DNA of 64,000 nt from assembly GCF_000518245.1 (NCBI RefSeq), contig NZ_JADF01000019.1, forward strand, positions 62,001 through 126,000, in the 5' to 3' direction. The position numbers were made by a program, and so were the translations under genes. A model generated the notes under the pieces. That model was not told where the DNA came from. It did not search any database and was given only the letters and a program-made list of their open reading frames with translations. Shown here piece by piece: positions 50,400 to 57,218 of the stretch (within the stretch, counting starts at the first letter, position 1; each line of letters opens with the position of its first letter). Source of the DNA: Brachyspira alvinipulli ATCC 51933. GTDB taxonomy: Bacteria > Spirochaetota > Brachyspiria > Brachyspirales > Brachyspiraceae.

Positions 50400-51634
50400 T
50401 TATCTATTTATATATTCTATTATTCTTTCTATTTCTTCAGTTGTAATATTCGGTACTTGTATATGCTCTAATTTTATACTGTCTTTTCTTTTTAGCAAGG
50501 CATCACCGTTGCCTATTAAATCTTCTGCTCCTTTATGGTCTAATATTACTCTGCTGTCTGTATTACTAGCAACTGATAAAGCTATTTTTGTAGGCAAGTT
50601 CGCTTTTAATTCGCCTGTTAGCACTTTAGCACTAGGTCTTTGTGTGGCTGCTATTAAATGTATACCGGCACTTCTTCCTAAAGATGCTATAGTATTTATT
50701 ATTCTTTCGGCTTCTTTCTTTATATCTCTGCTTAATAAGTCCTGAAGCTCATCTATAATAAGCACTATATATGGAAGTTTATTTCTTACTCTTTTATTAT
50801 ATTCTTGTATATTTCTTGCTCCTTTCTTTGTTATTTTATTGTTTCTTTCTCTCAATTCTCCTTCAATATTTCTTAGTGCTGATATTATATCATCATCGTT
50901 GTTCAATGAATTATCTATCAAATGCGGAAGTTCATTAAATATGCTTAATTCATTTTTCTTATCTATAAGCATTAATTGTAATTCTTCATCCGTCTTCTTA
51001 TATATAAGGCTTGTTATTATAGATGCTAAGCATACGCTTTTACCGCTTCCTGTTTCTCCTGCTATAAGCATATGCGGTGCTTTTGCTAAATCAATAGCTG
51101 TTTTTTCATTATCCGTGTTTATGCCTAAGTATAAAGGAAGTTCAAAATTATTATCATCATTAATAACTTCTTTTAAGCCAAAATATCTGCTATTATCTAT
51201 TTTTATATATTCAATAGCTAATGTCTTTGGGGCATAATATTTATTTAATCTTATATTATCGCCGAACACGCATTTTAAGCTATTTTCTAATGTACTTAGT
51301 GTATAGCTTTTTATTATGCTGTTATCATACTTGAATATATAATTAATAGCTATTCTTGATTCTTTTACTTCCTTTGAAATTATATTAATTTTTAATTCTT
51401 TCAATATGTTTTCTATCTCTTCAATATTTATATAATCATTAGATATAGTTTCTTTGCTTTCGTTTAATAAATCAAGTCTTGGATAATTATATTCTTTTTT
51501 AGTTTCCTTTTTTTATTATTTTTAATATGCTTTATTAAATTAAATACAAAAACTATCGCCTTAAAAGAATGTTCAATTAAAACTATTAAGCATTGTAATA
51601 AAACATTGAAACACATTAAAGTCCCTATTATCAT
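50400..51634 (-). CDS. FtsK/SpoIIIE-like DNA translocase, membrane-anchored via a probable -1 frameshift
   Basis: The motor frame (50400-51404, 334 codons) has Walker A 'AGETGSGKSVCLASI', Walker B 'IVLIIDELQDLL' and 'IHLIAATQRPSAKVLTGELK', all FtsK/SpoIIIE marks. Upstream, a second ORF starts at ATG 51634 after AAGGAGG and encodes a hydrophobic N-terminus ('FNVLLQCLIVLI', 'AIVFVFNLI'). It runs in another frame to 51464. Both frames meet at a run of seven A (51514-51508, minus strand) followed by GG. The motor frame is open from there to its TTG at 51404 with no Met. A -1 slip gives one 411-residue protein: anchor, linker, motor. Alternative: an indel or a TTG-started cytosolic motor. Confidence 0.75.
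51508..51514 (-). promoter_or_regulatory. Candidate slippery heptamer (A-run) for -1 frameshifting
   Basis: On the minus strand the anchor frame reads AAT AAT AAA AAA AGG; seven A allow tandem Lys-tRNA slippage back by one base to enter the motor frame (AAG GAA ACT). The dnaX-type A-AAA-AAG is the known analogue. No clear stimulatory hairpin or internal Shine-Dalgarno was identified by eye. Confidence 0.5.
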
Positions 51635-51686
51635 TTGCAGTTCCTCCTTATTAAGTATTGTTTTATTTTTTTATTATCACTTCGTG

Positions 51687-51713
51687 AAGCTAGCTAATAT
51701 ATATAACTAGCTT
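51687..51713 (-). repeat. AAGCTAG hairpin downstream of the clamp-like gene
   Basis: Minus strand AAGCTAGTTA / TAGCTAGCTT form a stem with one U-G wobble. The same AAGCTAGT family of hairpins occurs at 54626-54659 and 33389-33412. Confidence 0.55.
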
Positions 51714-51741
51714 AGAGAAAAGGGCTTAATTTATATCATCT

Positions 51742-53337
51742 TTACGCTGTTTTCAATATATCTATTTTTTTGGTATCCGTAATATGCCATGTATAAGGCT
51801 TTTTACAATTATTGTACTTCATATTAAATAATGCTATTTTCTCATCATCTGTCATTTTTAAGCTGTTAATATATTTGATTAATTCAATAGCATTATAATT
51901 ATTATAATCAATAATTTTTCTGCTATACTTTATAAATGTTACATTATGTTCTTTTTTATTTTGTCTTATAATAAATCTTCTTTGCTGTCTTGTTAGTATT
52001 GTTTCTTTTGCTGTATTTTCTTTTGTATGTTCTTTACTTTCTATAAAGTTTTTAATATACTCTTCTATCTGTTTATTATATTCCTCATCTATTCCCATAA
52101 GCATTATTAAAAATACAGCATTATTATGTAGTATTTTTAATGGTTTTGAAGGCTCTTTATATATTTCAAGAGTTATTTTATTATTATTATCTTTATTAAT
52201 TGTCTGAGATAATATATTTAATAGATGATCATAATTTATATTTAATGTATGTTCTATATTACTATTTATATTATCTATTATTACATTTGATATATTATGT
52301 ATGTCGCTGTCGGCATAATCTGCTATTGTCAAAATAAGCTGATTTTTATTAAACTTCATTTTCAAGCATTTTGATTTTATTTTGTTTGATTTTTTTAGAC
52401 TTTTTACTGCTTTTTGTATTTCTATCATCTGCTGATTATTTAATATTACATTATATAGTTTTTTATATTCGTCTTTATATTTTTCATTTGCTGTACATGG
52501 TATAATACTTTTATAATTTGGATATGATGCTTCTATTAAAGAACTTGTATATATATAATCATTGTCTATTATTTGTATATATTCGTCATTAATAAATATT
52601 TTTACTGTATCTTCATTATCAATATCTTTATCTATATTAGAGATATTTTTTAATAATGCTTTTATTGCTTCGCTTGGTATAACGGCATTATTTAATTTTC
52701 TGCCTTCGTAATTCATTTTATAAATAGCTATCTGTCTGCCGTCTGTGGACACTATATTTAATGTATTATTATCTAAAAAATCAAAATATAAGCCTTTTAA
52801 TGCCGGACTTCTGAAATTATCTTTTGAAACTGTATTTATACTTTTTTTGAATATATTAAAAAGTTCTTTTTTATTTAATATTATATAATCTTTAAAATTT
52901 CTATTAATATGGCTGTCCGGGTATTCGTCCGCATTCATACCTATGATTAAATGCTGTGTATTTATTTTTCTTTCTCTGCTGTATTTATCTTCTTTTTTTA
53001 TGATATAAGTACCTTTATAAAACATATATATTTTTTGATTTTCCTGTACTGATATATTTATAAAGTCTGCATCATGTTCTTTTATTATATCAAAAAACTT
53101 TTTAGCATATACGCATATTCTGAAATTGTCTTGATTATGATTTATTACTTTTATTCTTTTTTCTATAAAAATATTTTTATCAGTTGCGGCAAGAGTTAAT
53201 ATATTATTTTTAAGCTGTAATAATACATTGCTTTCAATATTATATATTACTTTGCTTTGTATTATTGACATAAAAGTATTTTTTATATCTTTTAAGTTTT
53301 TAGTATTTATTGTTATATAATTAGTTATTTGTTCCAT
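51742..53337 (-). CDS. Beta-sliding-clamp (DnaN)-like protein with C-terminal extension
   Basis: The 531-residue protein has the three-domain clamp pattern. 'SPALKGLYFDFLDNNTLNIVSTDGRQIAIYKM', 'NAVIPSEAIKALLKNI' and 'DEYIQIIDNDYIYTSSLIEASYPNYKSIIP' (split by context) match DnaN domain 2; an end like 'HNNAVFLIMLMGI' (about residue 412) corresponds to the usual VMPMR C-terminus. About 118 extra basic residues follow ('LTRQQRRFIIRQNKKEHNV'). A phage-coded clamp would recruit polymerases or mismatch and ligase partners. The start box AAAGGGCTTAAATATG is shared with neighbours. Confidence 0.82.
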   Translation of the reverse strand: MEQITNYITINTKNLKDIKNTFMSIIQSKVIYNIESNVLLQLKNNILTLAATDKNIFIEKRIKVINHNQDNFRICVYAKKFFDIIKEHDADFINISVQENQKIYMFYKGTYIIKKEDKYSRERKINTQHLIIGMNADEYPDSHINRNFKDYIILNKKELFNIFKKSINTVSKDNFRSPALKGLYFDFLDNNTLNIVSTDGRQIAIYKMNYEGRKLNNAVIPSEAIKALLKNISNIDKDIDNEDTVKIFINDEYIQIIDNDYIYTSSLIEASYPNYKSIIPCTANEKYKDEYKKLYNVILNNQQMIEIQKAVKSLKKSNKIKSKCLKMKFNKNQLILTIADYADSDIHNISNVIIDNINSNIEHTLNINYDHLLNILSQTINKDNNNKITLEIYKEPSKPLKILHNNAVFLIMLMGIDEEYNKQIEEYIKNFIESKEHTKENTAKETILTRQQRRFIIRQNKKEHNVTFIKYSRKIIDYNNYNAIELIKYINSLKMTDDEKIALFNMKYNNCKKPYTWHITDTKKIDILKTA

Positions 53338-53372
53338 ATTTAAGCCCTTTATTTTGTTATTGTTTTTAGTTT

Positions 53373-53633
53373 TTATTTTATTATTAATACTTTATCATCG
53401 TAGCAAGCTATTAAATTACTTGCTAAGCCGATGTTATAATCGTTTAAATGATTTTCACGCATAAAAGTATTTTTATTCTGTTCTTTATAGCTGCTTAAAT
53501 CTTTATAATTAATATCTAAGTCAAAAAAGCTATTTTTAATACTTCTTTCAAAATAATAAAAAAGTTCTTTTTTACCCTCATTAGATATTTTTTTATTGTC
53601 TTTATTAAGCTGTAAAAATGTTTGTATATCCAT
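53373..53633 (-). CDS. Small hypothetical phage protein
   Basis: The 86-residue protein has 'QTFLQLNKDNKKISNEGKKELFYYFERSI' and a hydrophobic end ('NIGLASNLIACYDDKVLII'). It ends 35 bases before the clamp-like gene. Unlike several neighbours it uses a different leader (AAAGGCGG). Not recognised. Confidence 0.55.
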   Translation of the reverse strand: MDIQTFLQLNKDNKKISNEGKKELFYYFERSIKNSFFDLDINYKDLSSYKEQNKNTFMRENHLNDYNIGLASNLIACYDDKVLIIK

Positions 53634-53645
53634 AGACTACCGCCT

Positions 53646-53996
53646 TTAATATCTTAATTGCTTTAAAATTTCTCTTTTCTCTTCCTCGCTGTCAAAATCT
53701 TTATAATCATTTTTTAAGAAGTTATATAATTTTTGCTTGTTTCTATAAAATATAGTTTGTCTTATAGTAGATATATTTTTATATTCATTTTCTAGTATGT
53801 TTATTATGATCTCATCTATATTTGATATTTTAAAAGATAATTCTTTTATTATATTGCTTCTTTCTCTTATATAATAATATGCTGAGTATGTATACTCGTT
53901 ATTAGATAATAATACATTGTCTTTTTTTAATATTTTATTTATTTCTTTTTTTAATATCTTTTTTGTATTTAAATTTAATGTTTCATAAGTAATCAT
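53646..53996 (-). CDS. Small hypothetical helical phage protein
   Basis: The 116-residue charged helical protein ('KKILKKEINKILKKDNVLLSNNEYTYSAYYYI', 'FLKNDYKDFDSEEEKREILKQL') follows the box AAAGGGGGCTTAATAATG, and its leader contains the hairpin element at 54037-54121. Not recognised. Confidence 0.55.
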   Translation of the reverse strand: MITYETLNLNTKKILKKEINKILKKDNVLLSNNEYTYSAYYYIRERSNIIKELSFKISNIDEIIINILENEYKNISTIRQTIFYRNKQKLYNFLKNDYKDFDSEEEKREILKQLRY

Positions 53997-54036
53997 TATT
54001 AAGCCCCCTTTATTTTTTACTTGCTTTTTTTTTTAT

Positions 54037-54121
54037 AAGCTGTTATAATAAAGCCAGCTTTTAAGGACTTGCATATTACCAGTATACAAGCCCCAATAAT
54101 AGCAAATTATTTACTATTATT
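54037..54121 (-). ncRNA. Structured element A (three hairpins) after tiny membrane-peptide gene A
   Basis: On the minus strand three stems follow in order: AATAATAG / CTATTATT (54121-54095, spanning the peptide stop codon), CTTGTATA / TATGCAAG with a U-G wobble (54090-54068), and AAGCTG / CAGCTT (54060-54037), then an A-rich run into the next gene's leader. The arrangement is repeated at 55059-55145 with base changes that keep pairing. No U-tract, so it is not a simple terminator. Confidence 0.65.
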
Positions 54122-54187
54122 GATTATTACTACGATTGTTATTAAGTCTATTATCATAGTAATAATTAAAAGCGTGGTTTTATCCAT
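54107..54187 (-). CDS. Tiny hydrophobic membrane peptide A
   Basis: A 26-codon ORF starts with ATG at 54187 after GGGAGG (7-base spacing). It is an almost wholly hydrophobic single membrane span ('ITMIIDLITIVVII') with a charged start (MDKTT) and end (NNSK), plus a central Asp. The copy B peptide ('ITILLDILTILVII') is clearly homologous. The size and type match type I toxin or phage small membrane peptides; activity is unknown. Confidence 0.6.
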   Translation of the reverse strand: MDKTTLLIITMIIDLITIVVIINNSK

Positions 54188-54282
54188 CTTAGTGCCTCCC
54201 ATCACTCTAAATTTATATAATACAGTCCCAAGCTGTTTATATAGCCTTTATTAAAATATTAGCTATTTTGATTTAATCTTTT

Positions 54283-54591
54283 TTATATATTTTTTATAAT
54301 ATATTTTTCCTTTTTATCCTCTGTTTCAAACTTTGTTATTATTTCTAAATTATCCGTATAATCTTTTTTTTCTATTTCCTTTACTTCAATTATTAATTGC
54401 TCTATGTCTATACATTCATTACTATTTTTTAAATGATTATAAAGACTTGTTAAACCTTCTAAAGTAAAGCCCAAATATTCATAAGCCGTACAATTATTTA
54501 TTTTTTTGTTATATCCTTGTATACATGCCGATTCTTTTGCATAATACTCAAATAATTCTATAAATGTATTTTTATTTAAAATAGTTCTCAT
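54283..54591 (-). CDS. Small hypothetical phage protein
   Basis: The 102-residue protein ('EYYAKESACIQGYNKKINNCTAYEYLGFTLEGLTSLYNHLK'-type) has an acidic C-terminus. It shares the leader box (AAAAGGGCTTGAAACATG) and the general plan (hydrophobic core helix, Glu-rich second half) with the 54665 product. Not recognised. Confidence 0.55.
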   Translation of the reverse strand: MRTILNKNTFIELFEYYAKESACIQGYNKKINNCTAYEYLGFTLEGLTSLYNHLKNSNECIDIEQLIIEVKEIEKKDYTDNLEIITKFETEDKKEKYIIKNI

Positions 54592-54625
54592 GTTTCAAGC
54601 CCTTTTGATTTTTTTAGTTTTTTAT

Positions 54626-54659
54626 AAGCTAGCTAGTGAAAAAATATACTAACTAGCTT
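54626..54659 (-). repeat. AAGCTAGT hairpin in the leader of the 54283 gene
   Basis: Minus strand AAGCTAGTTAGT pairs with ACTAGCTAGCTT over 12 bases with one U-G wobble, followed by CTTATAAAAAA as in the tail of elements A and B. The wobble is a mismatch on the plus strand, suggesting that the minus-strand RNA is the functional form. Confidence 0.6.
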
Positions 54660-54664
54660 TTTTA

Positions 54665-54964
54665 TTAATGTCTGTAATATAATACAGAATCTACATCATT
54701 ATAATTTTTAAATTTTCTTATAATATATTCGTCTTCGTCTATATCTGTTATATTGTATTCTTTTTTGTATTCATTTTCTGTCAATTCTCCATAATCGCAG
54801 CATAATGCTACAATGTCAAATTCAATTTGTTCGTTTGTTTCTTCTTCAAATTCTTCTAAATATTCAAATAATTCTATTAATCCAATTCTTGAAAAATTAT
54901 TTTTATATGTTTCGTTTGATTCAAATTCTTGTATAAAATCGTATTCTTTTAATGTTTTTGTCAT
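54665..54964 (-). CDS. Small acidic phage protein
   Basis: The 99-residue very acidic protein ('IELFEYLEEFEEETNEQIEFDIVALCCDYGELTENEYKKEYNITDIDEDEYIIRKF'-type, split by context) follows the box AAAGGGGCTTAATTATG. The acidic surface could mimic DNA, as in anti-restriction proteins; that is only a guess. The gene lies just below tiny-peptide element B. Confidence 0.55.
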   Translation of the reverse strand: MTKTLKEYDFIQEFESNETYKNNFSRIGLIELFEYLEEFEEETNEQIEFDIVALCCDYGELTENEYKKEYNITDIDEDEYIIRKFKNYNDVDSVLYYRH

Positions 54965-55058
54965 AATTAAGCCCCTTTAATTTTTTAGTTTTTTCTTAAA
55001 TCTGCGGCAGGTTTATTTTTTACTTACCTGTCTATTTTTTTACTTGCTTTTTTTTTAT

Positions 55059-55145
55059 AAGCTGTTATAATAAAGCCAGCTTTTAAGGACTTGTATATTG
55101 CTAGTATACAAGCCCCAAACATAGCAAGTATTATTTACTATGTTT
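55059..55145 (-). ncRNA. Structured element B (three hairpins) after tiny membrane-peptide gene B
   Basis: Minus-strand stems AAACATAG / CTATGTTT (55145-55117, across the peptide stop), CTTGTATA / TATACAAG (55112-55090) and AAGCTG / CAGCTT (55082-55059) correspond one-to-one with element A. Two base pairs in the first stem differ from A with compensating changes, which supports a conserved RNA fold. Confidence 0.65.
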
Positions 55146-55205
55146 GATTATTACTAATATTGTCAGAATATCTAACAAAATAGTAATAAATAGAAACTCT
55201 AACAT
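55131..55205 (-). CDS. Tiny hydrophobic membrane peptide B
   Basis: A 24-codon ORF starts with ATG at 55205 after AAGGAGG (about 8-base spacing). It begins MLEFLF, has the core 'ITILLDILTILVII' and ends KHSK. It is a single membrane span with one central Asp and is homologous to peptide A, 1.0 kb further along the transcript. The strong ribosome site argues for real translation. Confidence 0.6.
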   Translation of the reverse strand: MLEFLFITILLDILTILVIIKHSK

Positions 55206-55277
55206 TTTTTTATCCTCCTTATTTTTTAGATTTATATAATAATACTATTGTGTAGGGATAGTATTTTATATAGCAAA

Positions 55278-55544
55278 TTAATATTTTATTCCGTTTATAA
55301 AAACTTTGTCCTCTACTTCAATTTTTAATTTGTTAAGTGTTTGAAGTTCTTTAATTAAATGTTCTGTAAATACTTTGATTGTTTTTGTTTTATACTGTTC
55401 TTTAGTTTCTATTGTTATAGCTTCTTTTAATTTTGTGTTTTTAAAGATTATTTTGTTTTTGCAGAATGTTATTGTAGTTCTGTTGTTTACTGTGTAATCT
55501 TTAGTTATTAATTCTTTTAATTGTTCTTTTTTTATTATAGTCAT
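55278..55544 (-). CDS. First small protein of the minus-strand phage block
   Basis: The 88-residue basic protein ('ELITKDYTVNNRTTITFCKNKIIFKNTKLKEAITIETKEQYKTKTIKVF'-type) is strand-rich. It is the first gene after the consensus minus-strand promoter and has the GGGAGGGCTTAACAATG box. Probably early regulatory or accessory; not recognised. Confidence 0.6.
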   Translation of the reverse strand: MTIIKKEQLKELITKDYTVNNRTTITFCKNKIIFKNTKLKEAITIETKEQYKTKTIKVFTEHLIKELQTLNKLKIEVEDKVFINGIKY

Positions 55545-55585
55545 TGTTAAGCCCTCCCGCTCTCTCTCATTGTTTATATATATAT

Positions 55586-55614
55586 ATTATACTCAATTTG
55601 TGCTTAAATGTCAA
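55586..55614 (-). promoter_or_regulatory. Consensus promoter of the minus-strand phage block
   Basis: Minus strand TTGACA (55614-55609), a 17-base spacer containing AAGCAC, and TATAAT (55591-55586). Full match to both sigma-70 hexamers. It drives the block containing the small proteins, tiny peptides, clamp and motor. Confidence 0.9.
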
Positions 55615-55741
55615 TAGTTTTAAGCACAAAAAGCACAAAAAATATTCAAAAATATTAAAAAAATTGCTTTTTTCTTGGGTTTATCCTATTTTTGAATAGA
55701 ATAATATAATTTATTAATATTATTGTGCTTAAATTGTGCTT
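55600..55741. promoter_or_regulatory. Five GTGCTT boxes: candidate RHH operators
   Basis: GTGCTT at 55600-55605, inverted AAGCAC at 55622-55627 and 55631-55636, GTGCTT at 55725-55730 and 55736-55741. The first lies in the spacer of the minus promoter; the last pair abuts the -35 of the plus promoter. Regular TTGTGCTTAAA context. They suit the ribbon-helix-helix protein encoded alongside. Confidence 0.75.
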
Positions 55742-55768
55742 GATTTTTATTTAAAAATATATTATATT
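55740..55768 (+). promoter_or_regulatory. Promoter of the RHH regulator
   Basis: TTGATT (55740-55745), 17 bases, TATATT (55763-55768), just after the paired GTGCTT boxes and about 35 bases before the ATG. Suggests autoregulation. Confidence 0.7.
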
Positions 55769-55802
55769 CTTATATATAAATAAAAAATAAAGGGGTTATG
55801 CT

Positions 55803-56150
55803 ATGGACGAATTAAACAAAAAAAAATACGTATATAAGAGGCTAAGCTCTACAATCAATTTAAATGATGACGAGTTTAATTTACTTGATGATATTGTTGA
55901 AAAAACCGGAATGAATAAAAATCAAATTGTTACTTATGCTTTACGGGAATATTTTAAAAAATATACTGATGAGAATAAACAAGCTGATTCTAATATAGAA
56001 AATAATAATATAATAGTAGATAATCAAAATAATAGTAATGTTCAAATAGATAAATTGAATAATTCTATTAATATATTAAATCAATCTATTAATAATTTAG
56101 CTAGTTTAATAAATAAAAATTCTTCTGATGATACAAAAAAGGTACTGTAA
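55803..56150 (+). CDS. Ribbon-helix-helix (CopG-like) regulator
   Basis: The 115-residue protein has an N-terminal RHH domain ('YVYKRLSSTINLNDDEFNLLDDIVEKTGMNKNQIVTYALREYFKKY', split by context), an Asn-rich middle and a C-terminal heptad-like 'INILNQSINNLASLI' that may oligomerise. Such proteins bind tandem operators as dimers. It faces the minus block across the GTGCTT cluster and precedes the packaging genes, placing it as the likely switch between the two arms. AAGGGG ribosome site. Confidence 0.82.
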   Translation: MDELNKKKYVYKRLSSTINLNDDEFNLLDDIVEKTGMNKNQIVTYALREYFKKYTDENKQADSNIENNNIIVDNQNNSNVQIDKLNNSINILNQSINNLASLINKNSSDDTKKVL

Positions 56151-56558
56151 ACTGATTTTTTTCGCCTATGTGGGCTTTTGTGCCCGCCGGAAAAATTTTC
56201 TCACAAAGTTTTTTTGAAAGTTAACTGATTAACTAGTTAACTGAATTTACACCCTAAGGCATTCATTTTTAATAAAGTCCCTCTCTACTCTTAAAAACGC
56301 ACTAAAAATAATGCCTTTATAGTACAGTTTTTAGCCTAATTTATAGCTAATATTGTATTCTTTGATTATAAATCAATTAAAAATAAAATAAAGTATGATA
56401 AATTTGTGTTGATTTTGTATTGTGAAACATTAAAATTAAGGCGTTTTTGCTTAGTTAATTAACTAAAAGTTAACTTTTTAGTTAACTAGTTAACTTGTTC
56501 GGAACGTTAATTTAATTTACTTTTTAATTAATCATAATTGTGAAAGCAAACTAAATAT
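56151..56558. other. 408-base non-coding region before the terminase
   Basis: No credible ORF is seen. It holds a GGGC / GCCC hairpin near 56171-56186 and the AGTTAACT boxes listed separately. The place just upstream of the terminase small subunit is where lambda-like phages keep cos or pac, but the end site cannot be identified from sequence alone. Confidence 0.6.
56219..56495. repeat. AGTTAACT box clusters upstream of terminase
   Basis: Perfect AGTTAACT at 56219-56226, 56235-56242, 56468-56475, 56480-56487 and 56488-56495, plus variants at 56229-56234 (TTAACT) and 56453-56464 (AGTTAATTAACT). Two clusters are about 220 bases apart. Likely targets of a terminase small subunit, a repressor or an origin-binding protein. 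Confidence 0.7.
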
Positions 56559-57215
56559 ATGGCGACTTATGTAGGGTTAAAAGAATTTTCAGAAATAATA
56601 GGCTGTTCTAAGGCTAATATCACACAATGTATAAAAAGAAATGACAGCAGAATAGTATATATTAGAGATGATAATGGAAAAATACTTATAGATTTAGAAC
56701 AGTCCAAAGCAAAATGGAATCTATCAAGAAATATTTATACTGATAAATTAATCAAAAAAGAAAAATCATCTGAAAAAAACATAAAAAAAGCTGAAATAGA
56801 GCCTTTATCAGAAAATGACAATCAAAAAATAAGTTCTTTTATTAAATCTGGAAGCAAGAAGCCTGTAATCAATGAAACTTTAGACATAGAAACAGCAAAA
56901 ATACACTCTCTAACAGCTGATGCGGTAAAAAAATCCTTTGAATATCAGATTTTAAGAGGAAAATTAATAGAAAGAAAATATTTAGAATTAGTTTTGCCTA
57001 ATATCCTGTCTACTTTAAGAGCAAGAAGCGAACTTTTGCCAAAAAGACTTTCAAATGCTATAGCTAATCTTATAAAAAATAAATATGAAGTTGAATTACC
57101 TATAGAAGATTTAATGATAGATATGAGAAATGTTTTAGAAAAAGATATTGAAGATTTGCTTAATTATGTAGTAGATGAAAATAGGAAGTTTTTTGATAAT
57201 TTAAGGAGCAGCTAA
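56559..57215 (+). CDS. Phage terminase small subunit (Nu1-like)
   Basis: The 218-residue protein begins with a helix-turn-helix ('YVGLKEFSEIIGCSKANITQCIKRNDSRIVY') like Nu1 of lambda. A charged linker and a helical assembly region follow ('TLRARSELLPKRLSNAIANLIKNKYEVELPIEDL'). It recognises the packaging site and brings in the large subunit encoded 3 bases downstream. AGTTAACT boxes just upstream are candidate target sites. Confidence 0.82.
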   Translation: MATYVGLKEFSEIIGCSKANITQCIKRNDSRIVYIRDDNGKILIDLEQSKAKWNLSRNIYTDKLIKKEKSSEKNIKKAEIEPLSENDNQKISSFIKSGSKKPVINETLDIETAKIHSLTADAVKKSFEYQILRGKLIERKYLELVLPNILSTLRARSELLPKRLSNAIANLIKNKYEVELPIEDLMIDMRNVLEKDIEDLLNYVVDENRKFFDNLRSS

Positions 57216-57218
57216 ATT

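Noticed and set aside
54037-54060. AAGCTG/CAGCTT hairpin as a rho-independent terminator
   Set aside because: The minus strand after the stem is A-rich, not U-rich, and genes continue in the same direction.
54012-55205. CRISPR or ordinary direct repeats
   Set aside because: Only two copies 1.0 kb apart, each including a coding sequence; no spacer array.
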